Position numbers and translations under genes: made by a program. A DNA stretch of 64,000 nucleotides, from the NCBI RefSeq assembly GCF_024753135.1, contig NZ_JANUGP010000001.1:524974-588973 (forward strand). Direction: 5' to 3'. The first letter of the stretch is position 1. Every line of letters begins with the position of its first letter. Below, one piece after another: positions 18,461-27,075 of this stretch. The notes beneath the pieces were generated by a model. It saw nothing but the letters and a program-made list of their open reading frames with translations. It was not told where the DNA came from and made no database searches. The stretch comes from Streptomyces pyxinicus (GTDB lineage Bacteria > Actinomycetota > Actinomycetes > Streptomycetales > Streptomycetaceae).

Positions 18461-21270
18461 GAGGTTCTCCGGAGCGAGACCAGGTCGGACAGTTCGCGGT
18501 CCGTGAGTTCGGTGAGGGCGGACTCGCCGGAGCCGAGGACGGCGTCGGCGAGGGCGCGCTTGGCGGTGAGCATCTCGGCGATGCGGTCCTCCACCGTGCC
18601 CTCGGTGACGAGGCGGTGGACCTGGACGGGCTGGGTCTGGCCGATGCGGTAGGCGCGGTCGGTGGCCTGTTCCTCGACGGCCGGGTTCCACCAGCGGTCG
18701 AAGTGCACGACGTGCCCGGCGCGGGTGAGGTTCAGGCCGGTGCCGGCGGCCTTCAGGGAAAGGACGAGGACCGGGGTCTCGCCGGACTGGAAGCGGTCCA
18801 CCATGCGCTCCCGCTCCGGGACCGGGGTGCCGCCGTGCAGGAGATCCACGGGGACGGCGCGGGCGGACAGGTGGGCGGTGATCAGGCGGGCCATGCCGAC
18901 GTACTGGGTGAAGACGAGCGCCGAGCCGTCCTCGGCGAGCAGGGTGTCCAGCAGTTCGTCGAGCAGCGCGAGCTTTCCGGAGCGGTGCACAGCGCCGGCC
19001 GCGCGGGTCTCCTCCTTGAGGTACAGCGCGGGGTGGTCGCAGATCTGCTTGAGGGCGCCCAGCAGTTTCAGGACCAGCCCCCTGCGGGCGATGCCCTGCG
19101 CCGTCTCGATGGCCAGCATGGATTCGCGCACCACCGCCTCGTACAGCGCGGCCTGTTCGCGGGTGAGGGGCACCGGGTGGTCGGTCTCGGTCTTGGGCGG
19201 CAGTTCGGGGACGATGCCGGGGTCGGACTTCTTGCGGCGCAGCAGGAACGGCCGTACCAGCCGGGCCAGGCGGTCCACGGCCTCGGCGTCCTCGCCGTTC
19301 TCCACCGCGCGGGCGTGCCGGGCGCGGAAGGACTTGAGGGGGCCGAGGAGGCCGGGGGTGGTCCAGTCGAGCAGGGCCCACAGCTCGGAGAGGTTGTTCT
19401 CGACCGGGGTGCCGGTGAGGGCCACGCGCGTGGGGGCGGGGATGGTGCGCAGGGCCTTGGCGGTGGCGGAGTAGGGGTTCTTCACGTGCTGGGCCTCGTC
19501 GGCGACGACCATGCCCCAGCGCTCGCCGGCGAGGTGGGCGGCGGCGGAGCGCATGGTGCCGTAGGTGGTGAGGACGAAGCCGCCGGTCAGGTGGTCGAGC
19601 GTACGGTCGGGGCCGTGGAAGCGGCGGACCGGGACGCCGGGTGCGAACCGGGTGATCTCCCGCTGCCAGTTGCCGAGCAGGGAGGCGGGGCAGACGACGA
19701 GGGTGGGCTCGGGGTGGGCCCGCTTCAGGTGCAGGGCGATCAGGGTGACGGTCTTGCCGAGGCCCATGTCGTCGGCGAGGCAGCCGCCGAGCCCGAGGGA
19801 GGTCATCAGGTCGAGCCAGGCCAGGCCGCGCAGTTGGTAGTCGCGGAGGGTGGCGTCGAGGCCGGTGGGCGGGTCGGCGGGGCGCAGGCCGGCCGTGAGG
19901 CGGTCCCGGAGGGTGGCGAGGGCGCCGACGGGGACGGCCGGGACGGTCTCGCCGTCGACCTCGGCGGTGCCGGTGAGCGCCACGGACAGGGCGTCGACCG
20001 GGTCGAGCAGGCCGAGTTCGCGTTTGCGGGCCTTGCGGACGAGGGCCGGGTCGACCAGCACCCAGCGGTCCCGGAGCCGTACGACGGGCCGGTGGGCCTC
20101 GGCGAGGGTGTCCATCTCGGCCTCGCTGAGCGGATCGCCGCCGAGCGCGAGCTGCCAGCGGAACTGGAGCAGGTCCTCGCTCTCGAAGAAGCCGGTGCCG
20201 TCGGTGGCGGAGCCGGGTGCCGGGCGGAGCACGGCGGTGGCGGCGAGGTCGCGGGCGAGGTCGCGGGGCCAGTGCACGGCGACCCCGGCGGCGGCGAGCC
20301 GGCTCGCGGCGACGCCGAGCAGTTCGGTGACCTCCGGTTCGGACAGGGCGAGGACGTCGGGCACGTCCTGTTCGGCGAGCCGGTCCAGGGGCGGCCACAC
20401 GCGGGCCGCGCGCCGGACGGCGAGGGCGGCGTCGACCCGCGCGCGGGGCCCGAACGCCGGGTCGGCCGCGCCCGCCCACAGGGCCGCCGCGTCGGCCACC
20501 AGGGTGGGATCGGCGAGGCTGTGGACCTGCACGATCGCGGCGCCCGCGGCCCGGGCGCCGGCGCTCTCCCCGGCGTCGAAGACGTCGTACGCGGACAGGT
20601 CGAGGCGCAGCGAGACGCGCACGCCCGCGTCCATCCCGGCGGCGACCTCGGCGGCCCACTCGTGGGCGGCGGGCAGCGCCTGGGGCTCGCGGGCGGCGAA
20701 GGGCCGGCCGCAGGTGTGGGCGGCGGCCGGGGTGCGGGGCAGGGTGTCGGCGACCGCGTCGAGGAAGGAGCGGACCAGCGCCTCCGGCTCGGGCAGGCGC
20801 AGCGGGCCGGGGTCCGGGAGCGGTACGGCGTGGCCCTCCGGGGGCAGGGCGGCGGCGATCGCGCGCAGGTGGGCGATGTCGGCGGGTTCCAGCGGGCCGG
20901 CCCGCCAGGCGTCGTACCCGCTCGGGGTCAGTCCGGGCAGCAGGCGGCCCCGGGCGGTCAGGCGCAGGGCGTGCAGGGCGGCGGCGCCCCAGCAGGCGGT
21001 GGCGGGGTGGGCGGCCGGGTCGCGGCGGGCCCGGACGAGCAGGGGCAGGGCGTCGGCGAGCGGCAGGGTCAGCGCGGGGACCTGCCGGCGGCGGGCCCCG
21101 GCACCGTGCCGTCGTACGACCGTCAGCTCGGCCGGGTCGCCGCCCGTGGTGGGCAGGGGCGCGCCCTCGGGGTCCCAGAAGGCGACGCGGCCCTCGCGCG
21201 GAAGGGGCGCGGGCAGATAGACGCACGCCAGGCGCGCCGGGACCTCGCCCGTGTCCGGGGAACCGCTCAT
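18457..21270 (-). CDS. SNF2-family DEAD/H helicase-like ATPase
   Basis: A 937-residue SNF2/Rad54-like protein. The N-terminal 450 residues hold the bacterial SNF2_assoc-type region. The ATPase core follows: DDMGLGKTVTLIAL (motif I), VVADEAQHVKN (motif II, DEAQ), ALTGTPVENNLSELW (motif III), and in the second RecA lobe LVFTQYVGMARLI, LSLKAAGTGLNLT and DRWWNPAVEEQATDRAYRIGQ (motifs V and VI). These enzymes track along duplex DNA and remodel protein-DNA complexes. An ATG at 21270 (MSGSPDTGEV) has a GGAGGTG nine bases upstream; a GTG 12 bases earlier is also in frame. First gene of a two-gene leftward unit with the SWIM protein. Confidence 0.93.
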   Translation of the reverse strand: MSGSPDTGEVPARLACVYLPAPLPREGRVAFWDPEGAPLPTTGGDPAELTVVRRHGAGARRRQVPALTLPLADALPLLVRARRDPAAHPATACWGAAALHALRLTARGRLLPGLTPSGYDAWRAGPLEPADIAHLRAIAAALPPEGHAVPLPDPGPLRLPEPEALVRSFLDAVADTLPRTPAAAHTCGRPFAAREPQALPAAHEWAAEVAAGMDAGVRVSLRLDLSAYDVFDAGESAGARAAGAAIVQVHSLADPTLVADAAALWAGAADPAFGPRARVDAALAVRRAARVWPPLDRLAEQDVPDVLALSEPEVTELLGVAASRLAAAGVAVHWPRDLARDLAATAVLRPAPGSATDGTGFFESEDLLQFRWQLALGGDPLSEAEMDTLAEAHRPVVRLRDRWVLVDPALVRKARKRELGLLDPVDALSVALTGTAEVDGETVPAVPVGALATLRDRLTAGLRPADPPTGLDATLRDYQLRGLAWLDLMTSLGLGGCLADDMGLGKTVTLIALHLKRAHPEPTLVVCPASLLGNWQREITRFAPGVPVRRFHGPDRTLDHLTGGFVLTTYGTMRSAAAHLAGERWGMVVADEAQHVKNPYSATAKALRTIPAPTRVALTGTPVENNLSELWALLDWTTPGLLGPLKSFRARHARAVENGEDAEAVDRLARLVRPFLLRRKKSDPGIVPELPPKTETDHPVPLTREQAALYEAVVRESMLAIETAQGIARRGLVLKLLGALKQICDHPALYLKEETRAAGAVHRSGKLALLDELLDTLLAEDGSALVFTQYVGMARLITAHLSARAVPVDLLHGGTPVPERERMVDRFQSGETPVLVLSLKAAGTGLNLTRAGHVVHFDRWWNPAVEEQATDRAYRIGQTQPVQVHRLVTEGTVEDRIAEMLTAKRALADAVLGSGESALTELTDRELSDLVSLRRTS

Positions 21271-21361
21271 ACGTTCTGCCACCTCCCGCCCGTGTGCCGG
21301 ATCAGATGTCTTCGACTCTACGGGCGGGGTCTGACAATCGGCTCCGGAGACCTGGTGGAGG

Positions 21362-21955
21362 CTACGGCACCGTGCGGGAGACGACGTACACCATCGGGAA
21401 CTCCGGGTCGGACGTGTTCACCACCACGTCCTGGGTGGGTGCCGGGTTCTTCTGCGTGTGCGTGAGACCCGACCAGGGGCCGGGGCCGGTGAACTCCCAG
21501 CCGGAGACCTCCCGGTCGCGCTCCCCGATGGTGATGCGGCCCTTCTTGAGCTGGTCGCGGCGGGCGCCGATGGCGCCGAGGAAGCTGTCCAGACCGGCGT
21601 CGTTGGTGCGGAACTGCACGTAGAGGCGGCTGGTCTTCCAGTTGTTCGTCTCGTAGTAGGCGATCCGGTCGGCGGGGTGCGGGACGCTCACCTGGTAGAG
21701 GCGGCGCTGCACCTTCGAGGGCCAGCCGGGGGTGAGACCGGTCGCGGAGTACTTGGACTCCTTGTCCTTGCCGCTGTTGCGGCTCTGGTTCGCGGAGATC
21801 ACCAGATAGCCGGCCGGTACGCCGATGAGCAGGCCGATGATCAGCAGGGTGAGGGCGCGGCGCCTGGCCTTGTGGCGCGGGTTCTCCGCGGGCCGGCGCG
21901 GTTCGTCCGGGGGGCCGCCCTGGTGGGGCAGGGACGGGGTGGCCGAGGGGGTCAT
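21362..21955 (-). CDS. Single-pass membrane protein of unknown function
   Basis: A 197-residue protein. A cytosolic Pro-rich N-terminus and basic patch (RHKARRRA) precede one transmembrane helix, LTLLIIGLLIGVPAGYLVISA (about 35-55). The outer part begins NQSRNSGKDKESKYSATGLTPGWPSKVQRRLYQVS and contains no recognised domain; composition suggests a small folded beta-rich domain. It overlaps the ROK kinase by four bases (ATGA), so the two are made together. No homology-based function can be given. Confidence 0.7.
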   Translation of the reverse strand: MTPSATPSLPHQGGPPDEPRRPAENPRHKARRRALTLLIIGLLIGVPAGYLVISANQSRNSGKDKESKYSATGLTPGWPSKVQRRLYQVSVPHPADRIAYYETNNWKTSRLYVQFRTNDAGLDSFLGAIGARRDQLKKGRITIGERDREVSGWEFTGPGPWSGLTHTQKNPAPTQDVVVNTSDPEFPMVYVVSRTVP

Positions 21956-23097
21956 GCGGTGTCCTGGTCGCGGCGGGCCTGGGCGTACCGCTCGTAGCGC
22001 TCGTGCCGTTCCACGCGGCGCCGCTTGGCGCGGCGGAACCGGCGGGCGACCAGGCGGGCCAGGTCGGCGGCGCCCACCATGCCGGCCTCGGGGCCGAGCT
22101 GGGCGCGGGTGATGCGGGCCTCGGGGCGGTAGCCGCGGCCGGTGAGGTGGCGTTTGAAGGCGTCCCGGGCGGGTCCGATGAGCAGGTCGTCGGCGGCCGA
22201 GACGCCCCCGCCGATGACGAAGCAGGACGGGTCGAGGGCGGCGGCGAGGTTGGCGATGCCGACGCCGAGCCACTGGCCGATGTCCTGGAGCAGTTCCACG
22301 CACATCGCGTCGCCCTCGCGGGCCAGCTCGGTGATCAGCGGCCCGGTGATGTCGCCGACGCTGCCCTTGACGCGTTCGATGATGCCGTAGGCCACCGGGG
22401 AGTCGGCGGCGGCCAGCTCGCGGGCCTCGCGGACCAGGGCGTTGCCGGAGCTGTACTGCTCCCAGCAGCCCCGGTTGCCGCACGGGCAGCGGTGTCCGCC
22501 GGGCACGACCTGCATATGGCCGAACTCGCCGGCGACGCCGAACTTGCCGCGCTTGACCTGGCCGTCCTCCAGGATGGCGCCGCCGATGCCGGTACCGAGG
22601 GTGATCATGACCAGGTGGTCCTCGCCCCGGCCGGCGCCGAAGCGCCACTCGGCCCAGGCGGCGGTGTTGGCGTCGTTGTCCACCAGGACCGGCACCGAGA
22701 GCCGGCCGCTGAGGCGGTCGCGCAGGGGTTCGTTGCGCCAGGACAGGTGCGGGGCGAACAGGACGCGGTTGCGGTCGGCGTCGACCCAGCCGGCCGCGCC
22801 GATGCCGACGGCGTGCACGTCGTGCCGGTCGGAGAGGTCCAGGACCAGCTCGGCGATGGTGTCCTCGACGACCTTGGGGCTCTTGGACTTGTCCGGGGTC
22901 TCGGTGCGGAGCTTCTCCAGGATGTTGCCGTCCGCGTCCACGACGCCCGCCATGACCTTGGTGCCGCCGATGTCGATGCCGACCGTGGGCACCCGGGGTG
23001 CGGTCAGGTGGGATCGGCGTTCCCTTGTCCCGACCGTACGGAGCACGGGGGCCCGGCGGGAGCCGATGGGGGCGGTGAGGTCGCGGTAGGTGCTCAT
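21952..23097 (-). CDS. ROK-family sugar kinase
   Basis: A 381-residue ROK kinase. The ATP-phosphate motif VGIDIGGTKVMAGVVD begins near residue 39; sugar and ATP contact motifs follow: VDNDANTAAWAE, TLGTGIGGAI (P-loop), and GEFGHMQVVPGGHRCPCGNRGCWEQY, where C-x-C-x4-C with the preceding His binds structural zinc. The residue layout fits glucokinase-like enzymes that phosphorylate glucose, ManNAc or a related hexose. No DNA-binding domain precedes it. The start at 23097 (MSTYRDL) is preferred over an upstream ATG at 23118. It is the first gene of a pair with the membrane protein and lies 90 bases downstream of the sugar ABC operon on the same strand, so a shared sugar is plausible. Confidence 0.88.
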   Translation of the reverse strand: MSTYRDLTAPIGSRRAPVLRTVGTRERRSHLTAPRVPTVGIDIGGTKVMAGVVDADGNILEKLRTETPDKSKSPKVVEDTIAELVLDLSDRHDVHAVGIGAAGWVDADRNRVLFAPHLSWRNEPLRDRLSGRLSVPVLVDNDANTAAWAEWRFGAGRGEDHLVMITLGTGIGGAILEDGQVKRGKFGVAGEFGHMQVVPGGHRCPCGNRGCWEQYSSGNALVREARELAAADSPVAYGIIERVKGSVGDITGPLITELAREGDAMCVELLQDIGQWLGVGIANLAAALDPSCFVIGGGVSAADDLLIGPARDAFKRHLTGRGYRPEARITRAQLGPEAGMVGAADLARLVARRFRRAKRRRVERHERYERYAQARRDQDTA

Positions 23098-23187
23098 CGT
23101 TGGTCGATTGTGCCTCACCGCCGGTGGGGGTGCCGTACGGGCCGGGGGCGCGGGGCCCCGCTCACGGTGCCCCTCGCCCCCGGTCTC

Positions 23188-23979
23188 CTAGCCGCGGCGC
23201 AGCTCGTGGCGCAGGGCGTCCAGGTCGGAGCCGCCCGCCATCTGCCGGGTCAGCTCGTCGAGGGTGATCTCGTCGCGGGCGTGACGGCCCACCATGGTGC
23301 CCCGGCGCAGCAGGACGAAACGGTCCCCGACCAGGTAGGCGTGGTGCGGGTTGTGCGTGATCAGGACGACACCGAGGCCCTCGTCACGGGCCGCGGCGAC
23401 GTACTTGAGGACCACGCCGGACTGCTTGACGCCGAGGGCGGCCGTCGGCTCGTCCAGGACGAGGACCTTGGCGCCGAAGTGCACGGCGCGGGCGATGGCC
23501 ACGCACTGGCGTTCGCCGCCCGAGAGGGTGCCGATGGGCTGGTCGACGTCGCGCAGGTCGATGCCCATGCGCAGCAGCGCCTCGCGGGTGGTGCGGCGCA
23601 TGAGGTCGGTGTCGAGGCGTTTGAAGGGGCCGGCGCCCTTGCGGGGCTCGGAGCCGAGGAAGAAGTTGCGCCAGACCGGCATGAGCGGGACGACGGCCAG
23701 GTCCTGGTAGACGGTGGCGATACCGCGGTCCAAGGCCTCGCGCGGGGAGCCGAGGCGGGTCTCCGCGCCCTCGACGCGCAGGGTGCCGGCGTCGTGCTGG
23801 TGCAGACCCGCGATGATCTTGATCAGGGTGGACTTGCCCGCGCCGTTGTCGCCGAGGACGCAGGTGATGTCCCCGGCGCGCACCTCCAGGGAGACGCCCT
23901 CCAGGGCGCGGACGTTGCCGTAGCGCTTGCCGACGCCGGTCAGCTCGACCAGGGGCGCGGGGGTCTCGGTCTCGGTCAT
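23188..23979 (-). CDS. CUT2 sugar ABC transporter ATPase
   Basis: A 263-residue ATP-binding subunit. Walker A is GDNGAGKST, the Q-loop is VYQDL, the signature is LSGGERQ, Walker B is [11 protein letters not shown] and the switch His is in ITHNPHHA. It has a single nucleotide-binding domain, about half the size of RbsA-type duplicated ATPases, as in FrcA-like carbohydrate transporters. The ATG overlaps the permease stop (ATGA). Third gene of the operon after the binding protein and permease. Confidence 0.92.
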   Translation of the reverse strand: MTETETPAPLVELTGVGKRYGNVRALEGVSLEVRAGDITCVLGDNGAGKSTLIKIIAGLHQHDAGTLRVEGAETRLGSPREALDRGIATVYQDLAVVPLMPVWRNFFLGSEPRKGAGPFKRLDTDLMRRTTREALLRMGIDLRDVDQPIGTLSGGERQCVAIARAVHFGAKVLVLDEPTAALGVKQSGVVLKYVAAARDEGLGVVLITHNPHHAYLVGDRFVLLRRGTMVGRHARDEITLDELTRQMAGGSDLDALRHELRRG

Positions 23980-25034
23980 GGGGTGGCCTCCGCGCGCTTG
24001 CGGACCCAGGCGTTGAGCAGGGTCGCGAGGAGCAGCATCGCTCCGAGGAAGAACTTGAACCAGTCGGGGTTCCACTCGGCGAAGACGATGCCCTTGCTCG
24101 TCATGCCGAACAGCAGGGCGCCGACCGCCGAGCCGACGGCGCTGCCGTAGCCGCCGGTGATGAGGCAGCCGCCGATGACGGCCGCGATGATGTAGATCAG
24201 CTCGTTGCCGACGCCCTCGCCGGACTGGACGGCGTCGAAAGAGAACAGCAGGTGCTGGCCGGAGATCCAGGCGCCGAACGCGACGCCCATATAGAGGCCG
24301 ATCTTGGTCCGGGCGACCGGGACGCCGACCGCGCGGGCCGCGTCCTGGTTGCCGCCGACGGCGAAGATCCAGTTGCCGGCGCGGGTGCGCAGCAGGATCC
24401 AGGAGGCGAGGGCGACCAGGCCGAGCCACCACAGGATGGTGACCTTGAAGTCGACGCCGCCGACGGTGAGGGTGGAGGCGAAGACGGCGTGGGCGCTCGG
24501 GAAGCCCTCCATGTCGGCGATGGTCTTGGTGGAGACGGTGCCGTCGATCAGCTTGGTGAAGCCGAGGTTCATGCCGGTCAGCATCAGGAAGGTGCCCAGC
24601 GTGATGATGAAGCTGGGCAGCTTGGTGCGGGTCAGCATGAAGCCGTTGAAGGCGCCGATGGCGAGCGTGACCAGCAGGGACACGCCCACGCCGACCCAGG
24701 TGTTCGCGGTCATCTGGTAGCTGAACATCGAGGAGATCAGCGCCGAGGACGTCACCATGACGCCCGCCGACAGGTCGAACTCACCGCCGATCATCAGCAG
24801 GGCGACCGGTACGGCCATGATCCCGATGGTGGAGGAGGCGTACAGGACCGTGCTGAGGCTGGCGGCGCGCAGGAAACCGTCGGCGGCGAAGGCGAAGAAG
24901 ACGAGGACCGCGAGGGCGCCGACGACCGAGCCGAGTTCGGGCCGGGCGAGCAGCTTTCTCAGCGGCGAGCCCCGCAGAATCCTTTCATCCACGTGGTCCG
25001 AGGGGGTGCGCGCCTCGTCCGTGGCCGCGCTCAT
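23976..25034 (-). CDS. CUT2 sugar ABC transporter permease
   Basis: A 352-residue permease of the RbsC/FrcB type with about eight to ten hydrophobic segments, including [19 protein letters not shown], the [18 protein letters not shown] loop that is diagnostic for CUT2 permeases, and the late [24 protein letters not shown]. Forms the membrane channel, probably as a homodimer, for the sugar delivered by the upstream lipoprotein. The ATG overlaps the stop of the binding protein gene (ATGA). Confidence 0.93.
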   Translation of the reverse strand: MSAATDEARTPSDHVDERILRGSPLRKLLARPELGSVVGALAVLVFFAFAADGFLRAASLSTVLYASSTIGIMAVPVALLMIGGEFDLSAGVMVTSSALISSMFSYQMTANTWVGVGVSLLVTLAIGAFNGFMLTRTKLPSFIITLGTFLMLTGMNLGFTKLIDGTVSTKTIADMEGFPSAHAVFASTLTVGGVDFKVTILWWLGLVALASWILLRTRAGNWIFAVGGNQDAARAVGVPVARTKIGLYMGVAFGAWISGQHLLFSFDAVQSGEGVGNELIYIIAAVIGGCLITGGYGSAVGSAVGALLFGMTSKGIVFAEWNPDWFKFFLGAMLLLATLLNAWVRKRAEATP

Positions 25035-26035
25035 CGGGTGCCCCGCTCGGTGTACCCGGCCAGCGCGGACGCCTGGTCCTTGGTGATGATCTGCGGGCCG
25101 GTCAGCACCGGCCGGCCGCCGCCGAGGACGTCGCCGTTGTACTTGTACAGCCACAGCAGGTCGACCGCCTGGTAGCCCTGGAGGTACGGCTGCTGGTCCA
25201 CGGCGAAGCCGAGGGTGCCGTCCTTCAGCTCGGCGGCCACCTTGGCGTTGAGGTCGAAGGTGTCGATCTCGGCCTTGCTGCCCGCGTCGTCCCTGGCCTT
25301 GATGGCGGTGTCGGCGTAGGGGGCGCCGAGGGTGACGACCGAGTCGACGGACTTGTCGGCCTGGAGCTTGGCCTCGATCGCGGACTGCACGTCCGGCATG
25401 TTGGTGCCGTTGACGTAGAGCTTGCGCAGGCTCCCGTGGAAGGACTTGGCGACGCCGTCGCAGCGCTGCTCATGGCCGACGTTGCCCTGCTCGTGCAGGA
25501 CGCACAGGGCCTTCTTCTTGCCGCGCTTGTTCAGCTCCTCGCCCACGGCCTGGCCGGCGATGGTCTCGTCCTGGCCGATGTGGGTGAGGGCACCGAAGGC
25601 CTTGGACTCCGCGGAGCCGGAGTTGACGGTGATCACCGGGATGCCGGCCTTCTCGGCGCGGGCCACGGCGGCCTTCATGGCGTCCGGCTTGGCGAGCGTG
25701 ACGATGATGCCGTCGACCTTCTTGTCCACGGCCGCGTCGACGAGCTGCGCCTGCTGCTGGGCCTCGTCGTCGTGCGAGTACAGGAAGTTGATGTTGTCCT
25801 TGACGGCGGCCTGCTTGGCGCCGCTCTGCACGATGTCCCAGAAGGTGTCGCCGTCTCCCGAGTGCGTGATCATCGCGATGGTCCAGCGGGGCGTGTTCAC
25901 CGCCGACCTGCCCTGGGCCGCGGCGGCGTCACGGGCGTCCTCGGCCCGCTTGCCGCCGGTGCTGCTGCAGGCCGCCAGGGACACGGAGAGTGTCCCTGCC
26001 AGCGCTATGCCTACCCAGGTCCGAAACCGTGCCAC
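25031..26035 (-). CDS. Sugar-binding lipoprotein of CUT2 ABC transporter
   Basis: A 334-residue substrate-binding protein. The signal peptide ends in a lipobox, VSLAACSST (Cys at about 23), so it is a lipoprotein on the outer face of the membrane. The mature part is a type I periplasmic-binding fold: IAMITHSGDGDTFWDIVQSGAKQAA, DGIIVTLAKPDAM, GIPVITVNSGS, HIGQDETIAGQAVGEEL. It is close to ribose/inositol/fructose-type binders; the exact sugar cannot be read from sequence. GTG start with AAGAAGGG nine bases upstream. First gene of the operon. A perfect TGTCCGGACA palindrome lies 130 bases upstream, matching one in front of the dehydrogenase at 27076. Confidence 0.92.
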   Translation of the reverse strand: MARFRTWVGIALAGTLSVSLAACSSTGGKRAEDARDAAAAQGRSAVNTPRWTIAMITHSGDGDTFWDIVQSGAKQAAVKDNINFLYSHDDEAQQQAQLVDAAVDKKVDGIIVTLAKPDAMKAAVARAEKAGIPVITVNSGSAESKAFGALTHIGQDETIAGQAVGEELNKRGKKKALCVLHEQGNVGHEQRCDGVAKSFHGSLRKLYVNGTNMPDVQSAIEAKLQADKSVDSVVTLGAPYADTAIKARDDAGSKAEIDTFDLNAKVAAELKDGTLGFAVDQQPYLQGYQAVDLLWLYKYNGDVLGGGRPVLTGPQIITKDQASALAGYTERGTR

Positions 26036-26105
26036 GAGGCCGTGCCCTTCTTGCCGTGTTCGCTGCGTACGAGAGGGGCCCCGGCGTGCTGCTCGGCGGC
26101 CCCAA

Positions 26106-26117
26106 ATACTCCAGTAT
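26106..26117. promoter_or_regulatory. Short palindrome ATACTCCAGTAT near the sugar operon start
   Basis: ATACT and AGTAT arms flank CC, 71 bases upstream of the binding-protein start. It is AT-rich for this genome and lies where the promoter of the leftward operon should be. It may be the -10 region, an operator, or chance. Confidence 0.3.
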
Positions 26118-26167
26118 CGAACACGCGCGACGCTCGTGACGCGGCCGGGCCCGCCTCGCCGCCGGAT

Positions 26168-26177
26168 TGTCCGGACA
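26168..26177. promoter_or_regulatory. GntR operator candidate, copy 1 (TGTCCGGACA)
   Basis: Perfect 10-base palindrome within ATTGTCCGGACAT. The same 13-base string occurs at 27022-27034. This copy lies between the GntR gene end and the sugar operon start, 133 bases ahead of the binding-protein GTG. Confidence 0.65.
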
Positions 26178-26213
26178 TCGCGACGAAGTACGGGGGTGAG
26201 CGAGGCCCGGCGG

Positions 26214-26972
26214 TCAGGGCCGCACGAGGAGCTGGAACTCGAAGGAGTAGCGGGTCGGGCGGTAGGTGTGGTCGCCGTATTCGACCGCGCGGCCGGTGTC
26301 GTCGAAGGTGGTGCGCTGCATGGTCAGCAGCGGGGCGCCGGCCGGCTCGGCGAGCCGCTCGGCCTCGGCGGGTGTGGCGCCCCGGGCGCCGATGGACTGG
26401 CGGGCGCTGTGCAGGGTGATCCCGGCGGAGCGCATCAGCCGGTACAGGCCGGTGGCCTCCAGCTGGTCGGTGTCGAGGTCGAGCAGGCCGGGCGGCAGAT
26501 GGTTGGTCAGGTACGCCATCGGCTCGCCGTGCGCGAGGCGCAGCCGCTCCACCCGGTGCACGTCGCCGCCCTCGGTGACCCCGAGCGCGGCGGCGACCTC
26601 GGCGGAGGCCGGCACCACGGTGTTGACCAGGACCTTGGTGGCGGGACGCTGGCCGGCCGCCTCCAGATCGTCGTAGAGGCTGCTCAGCTCCAGGGGCCGC
26701 TTGACGCGGCTGTGCACGACCTGGGTGCCGACACCCCGGCGGCGGACCAGGAGACCCTTGTCGACCAGCGACTGGATGGCCTGGCGGACGGTCGGCCGGG
26801 ACAGGCCGAGCCGCGCGGCCAGCTCGATCTCGTTGCCGAGCAGGCTGCCCGGGGTGAGCCCGCCGTGCTCGATGGCCGCCTCCAGCTGCTGAGAGAGCTG
26901 GAAGTACAGCGGCACGGGCGAGCCGCGGTCCACGTGGAGGTCGAGCGGCGCGGTCACATCAGGTTTCGGCAC
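26214..26972 (-). CDS. GntR/HutC-family transcriptional regulator
   Basis: A 252-residue regulator. The winged HTH covers residues 15-80: PLYFQLSQQLEAAIEHGGLTPGSLL, then LAARLGLSRPTVRQAIQSLVDKGLL. The C-terminal UTRA effector domain follows (VVPASAEVAAALGV, RLAHGEPMAYLTNHLP, QSIGARGATPAEAERL). UTRA regulators sense small sugars or sugar phosphates. It sits between the sugar ABC operon and a divergent dehydrogenase, and both carry the palindrome TGTCCGGACA upstream, so it probably represses both until the sugar is present. GTG start; the UTRA ligand is unknown. Confidence 0.92.
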   Translation of the reverse strand: MPKPDVTAPLDLHVDRGSPVPLYFQLSQQLEAAIEHGGLTPGSLLGNEIELAARLGLSRPTVRQAIQSLVDKGLLVRRRGVGTQVVHSRVKRPLELSSLYDDLEAAGQRPATKVLVNTVVPASAEVAAALGVTEGGDVHRVERLRLAHGEPMAYLTNHLPPGLLDLDTDQLEATGLYRLMRSAGITLHSARQSIGARGATPAEAERLAEPAGAPLLTMQRTTFDDTGRAVEYGDHTYRPTRYSFEFQLLVRP

Positions 26973-27023
26973 GCGCCCGAGCGTAGTCCCGTGATCGGTT
27001 GACGGGAAGTCGTGTAGTCCGAT

Positions 27024-27068
27024 TGTCCGGACATACGCATTGACAGGGCGCGGGATCGCCCCTCACTT
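27024..27068 (+). promoter_or_regulatory. GntR operator copy 2 plus promoter of the dehydrogenase gene
   Basis: TGTCCGGACA at 27024-27033 is followed by a perfect -35 box TTGACA at 27040-27045 and, 17 bases on, TCACTT at 27063-27068 as a weak -10. The ATG at 27076 lies about seven bases beyond the -10, so the transcript would be leaderless or nearly so. An operator directly upstream of the -35 box suits repression by the adjacent GntR protein. Confidence 0.6.
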
Positions 27069-27075
27069 TGTTTCC

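Noticed and set aside
16280..21226. A single 1648-codon minus-strand frame covering SWIM and SNF2 genes
   Set aside because: Only its last 726 codons (from ATG 18460) are real; the upstream part is the SNF2 gene read in the wrong frame.
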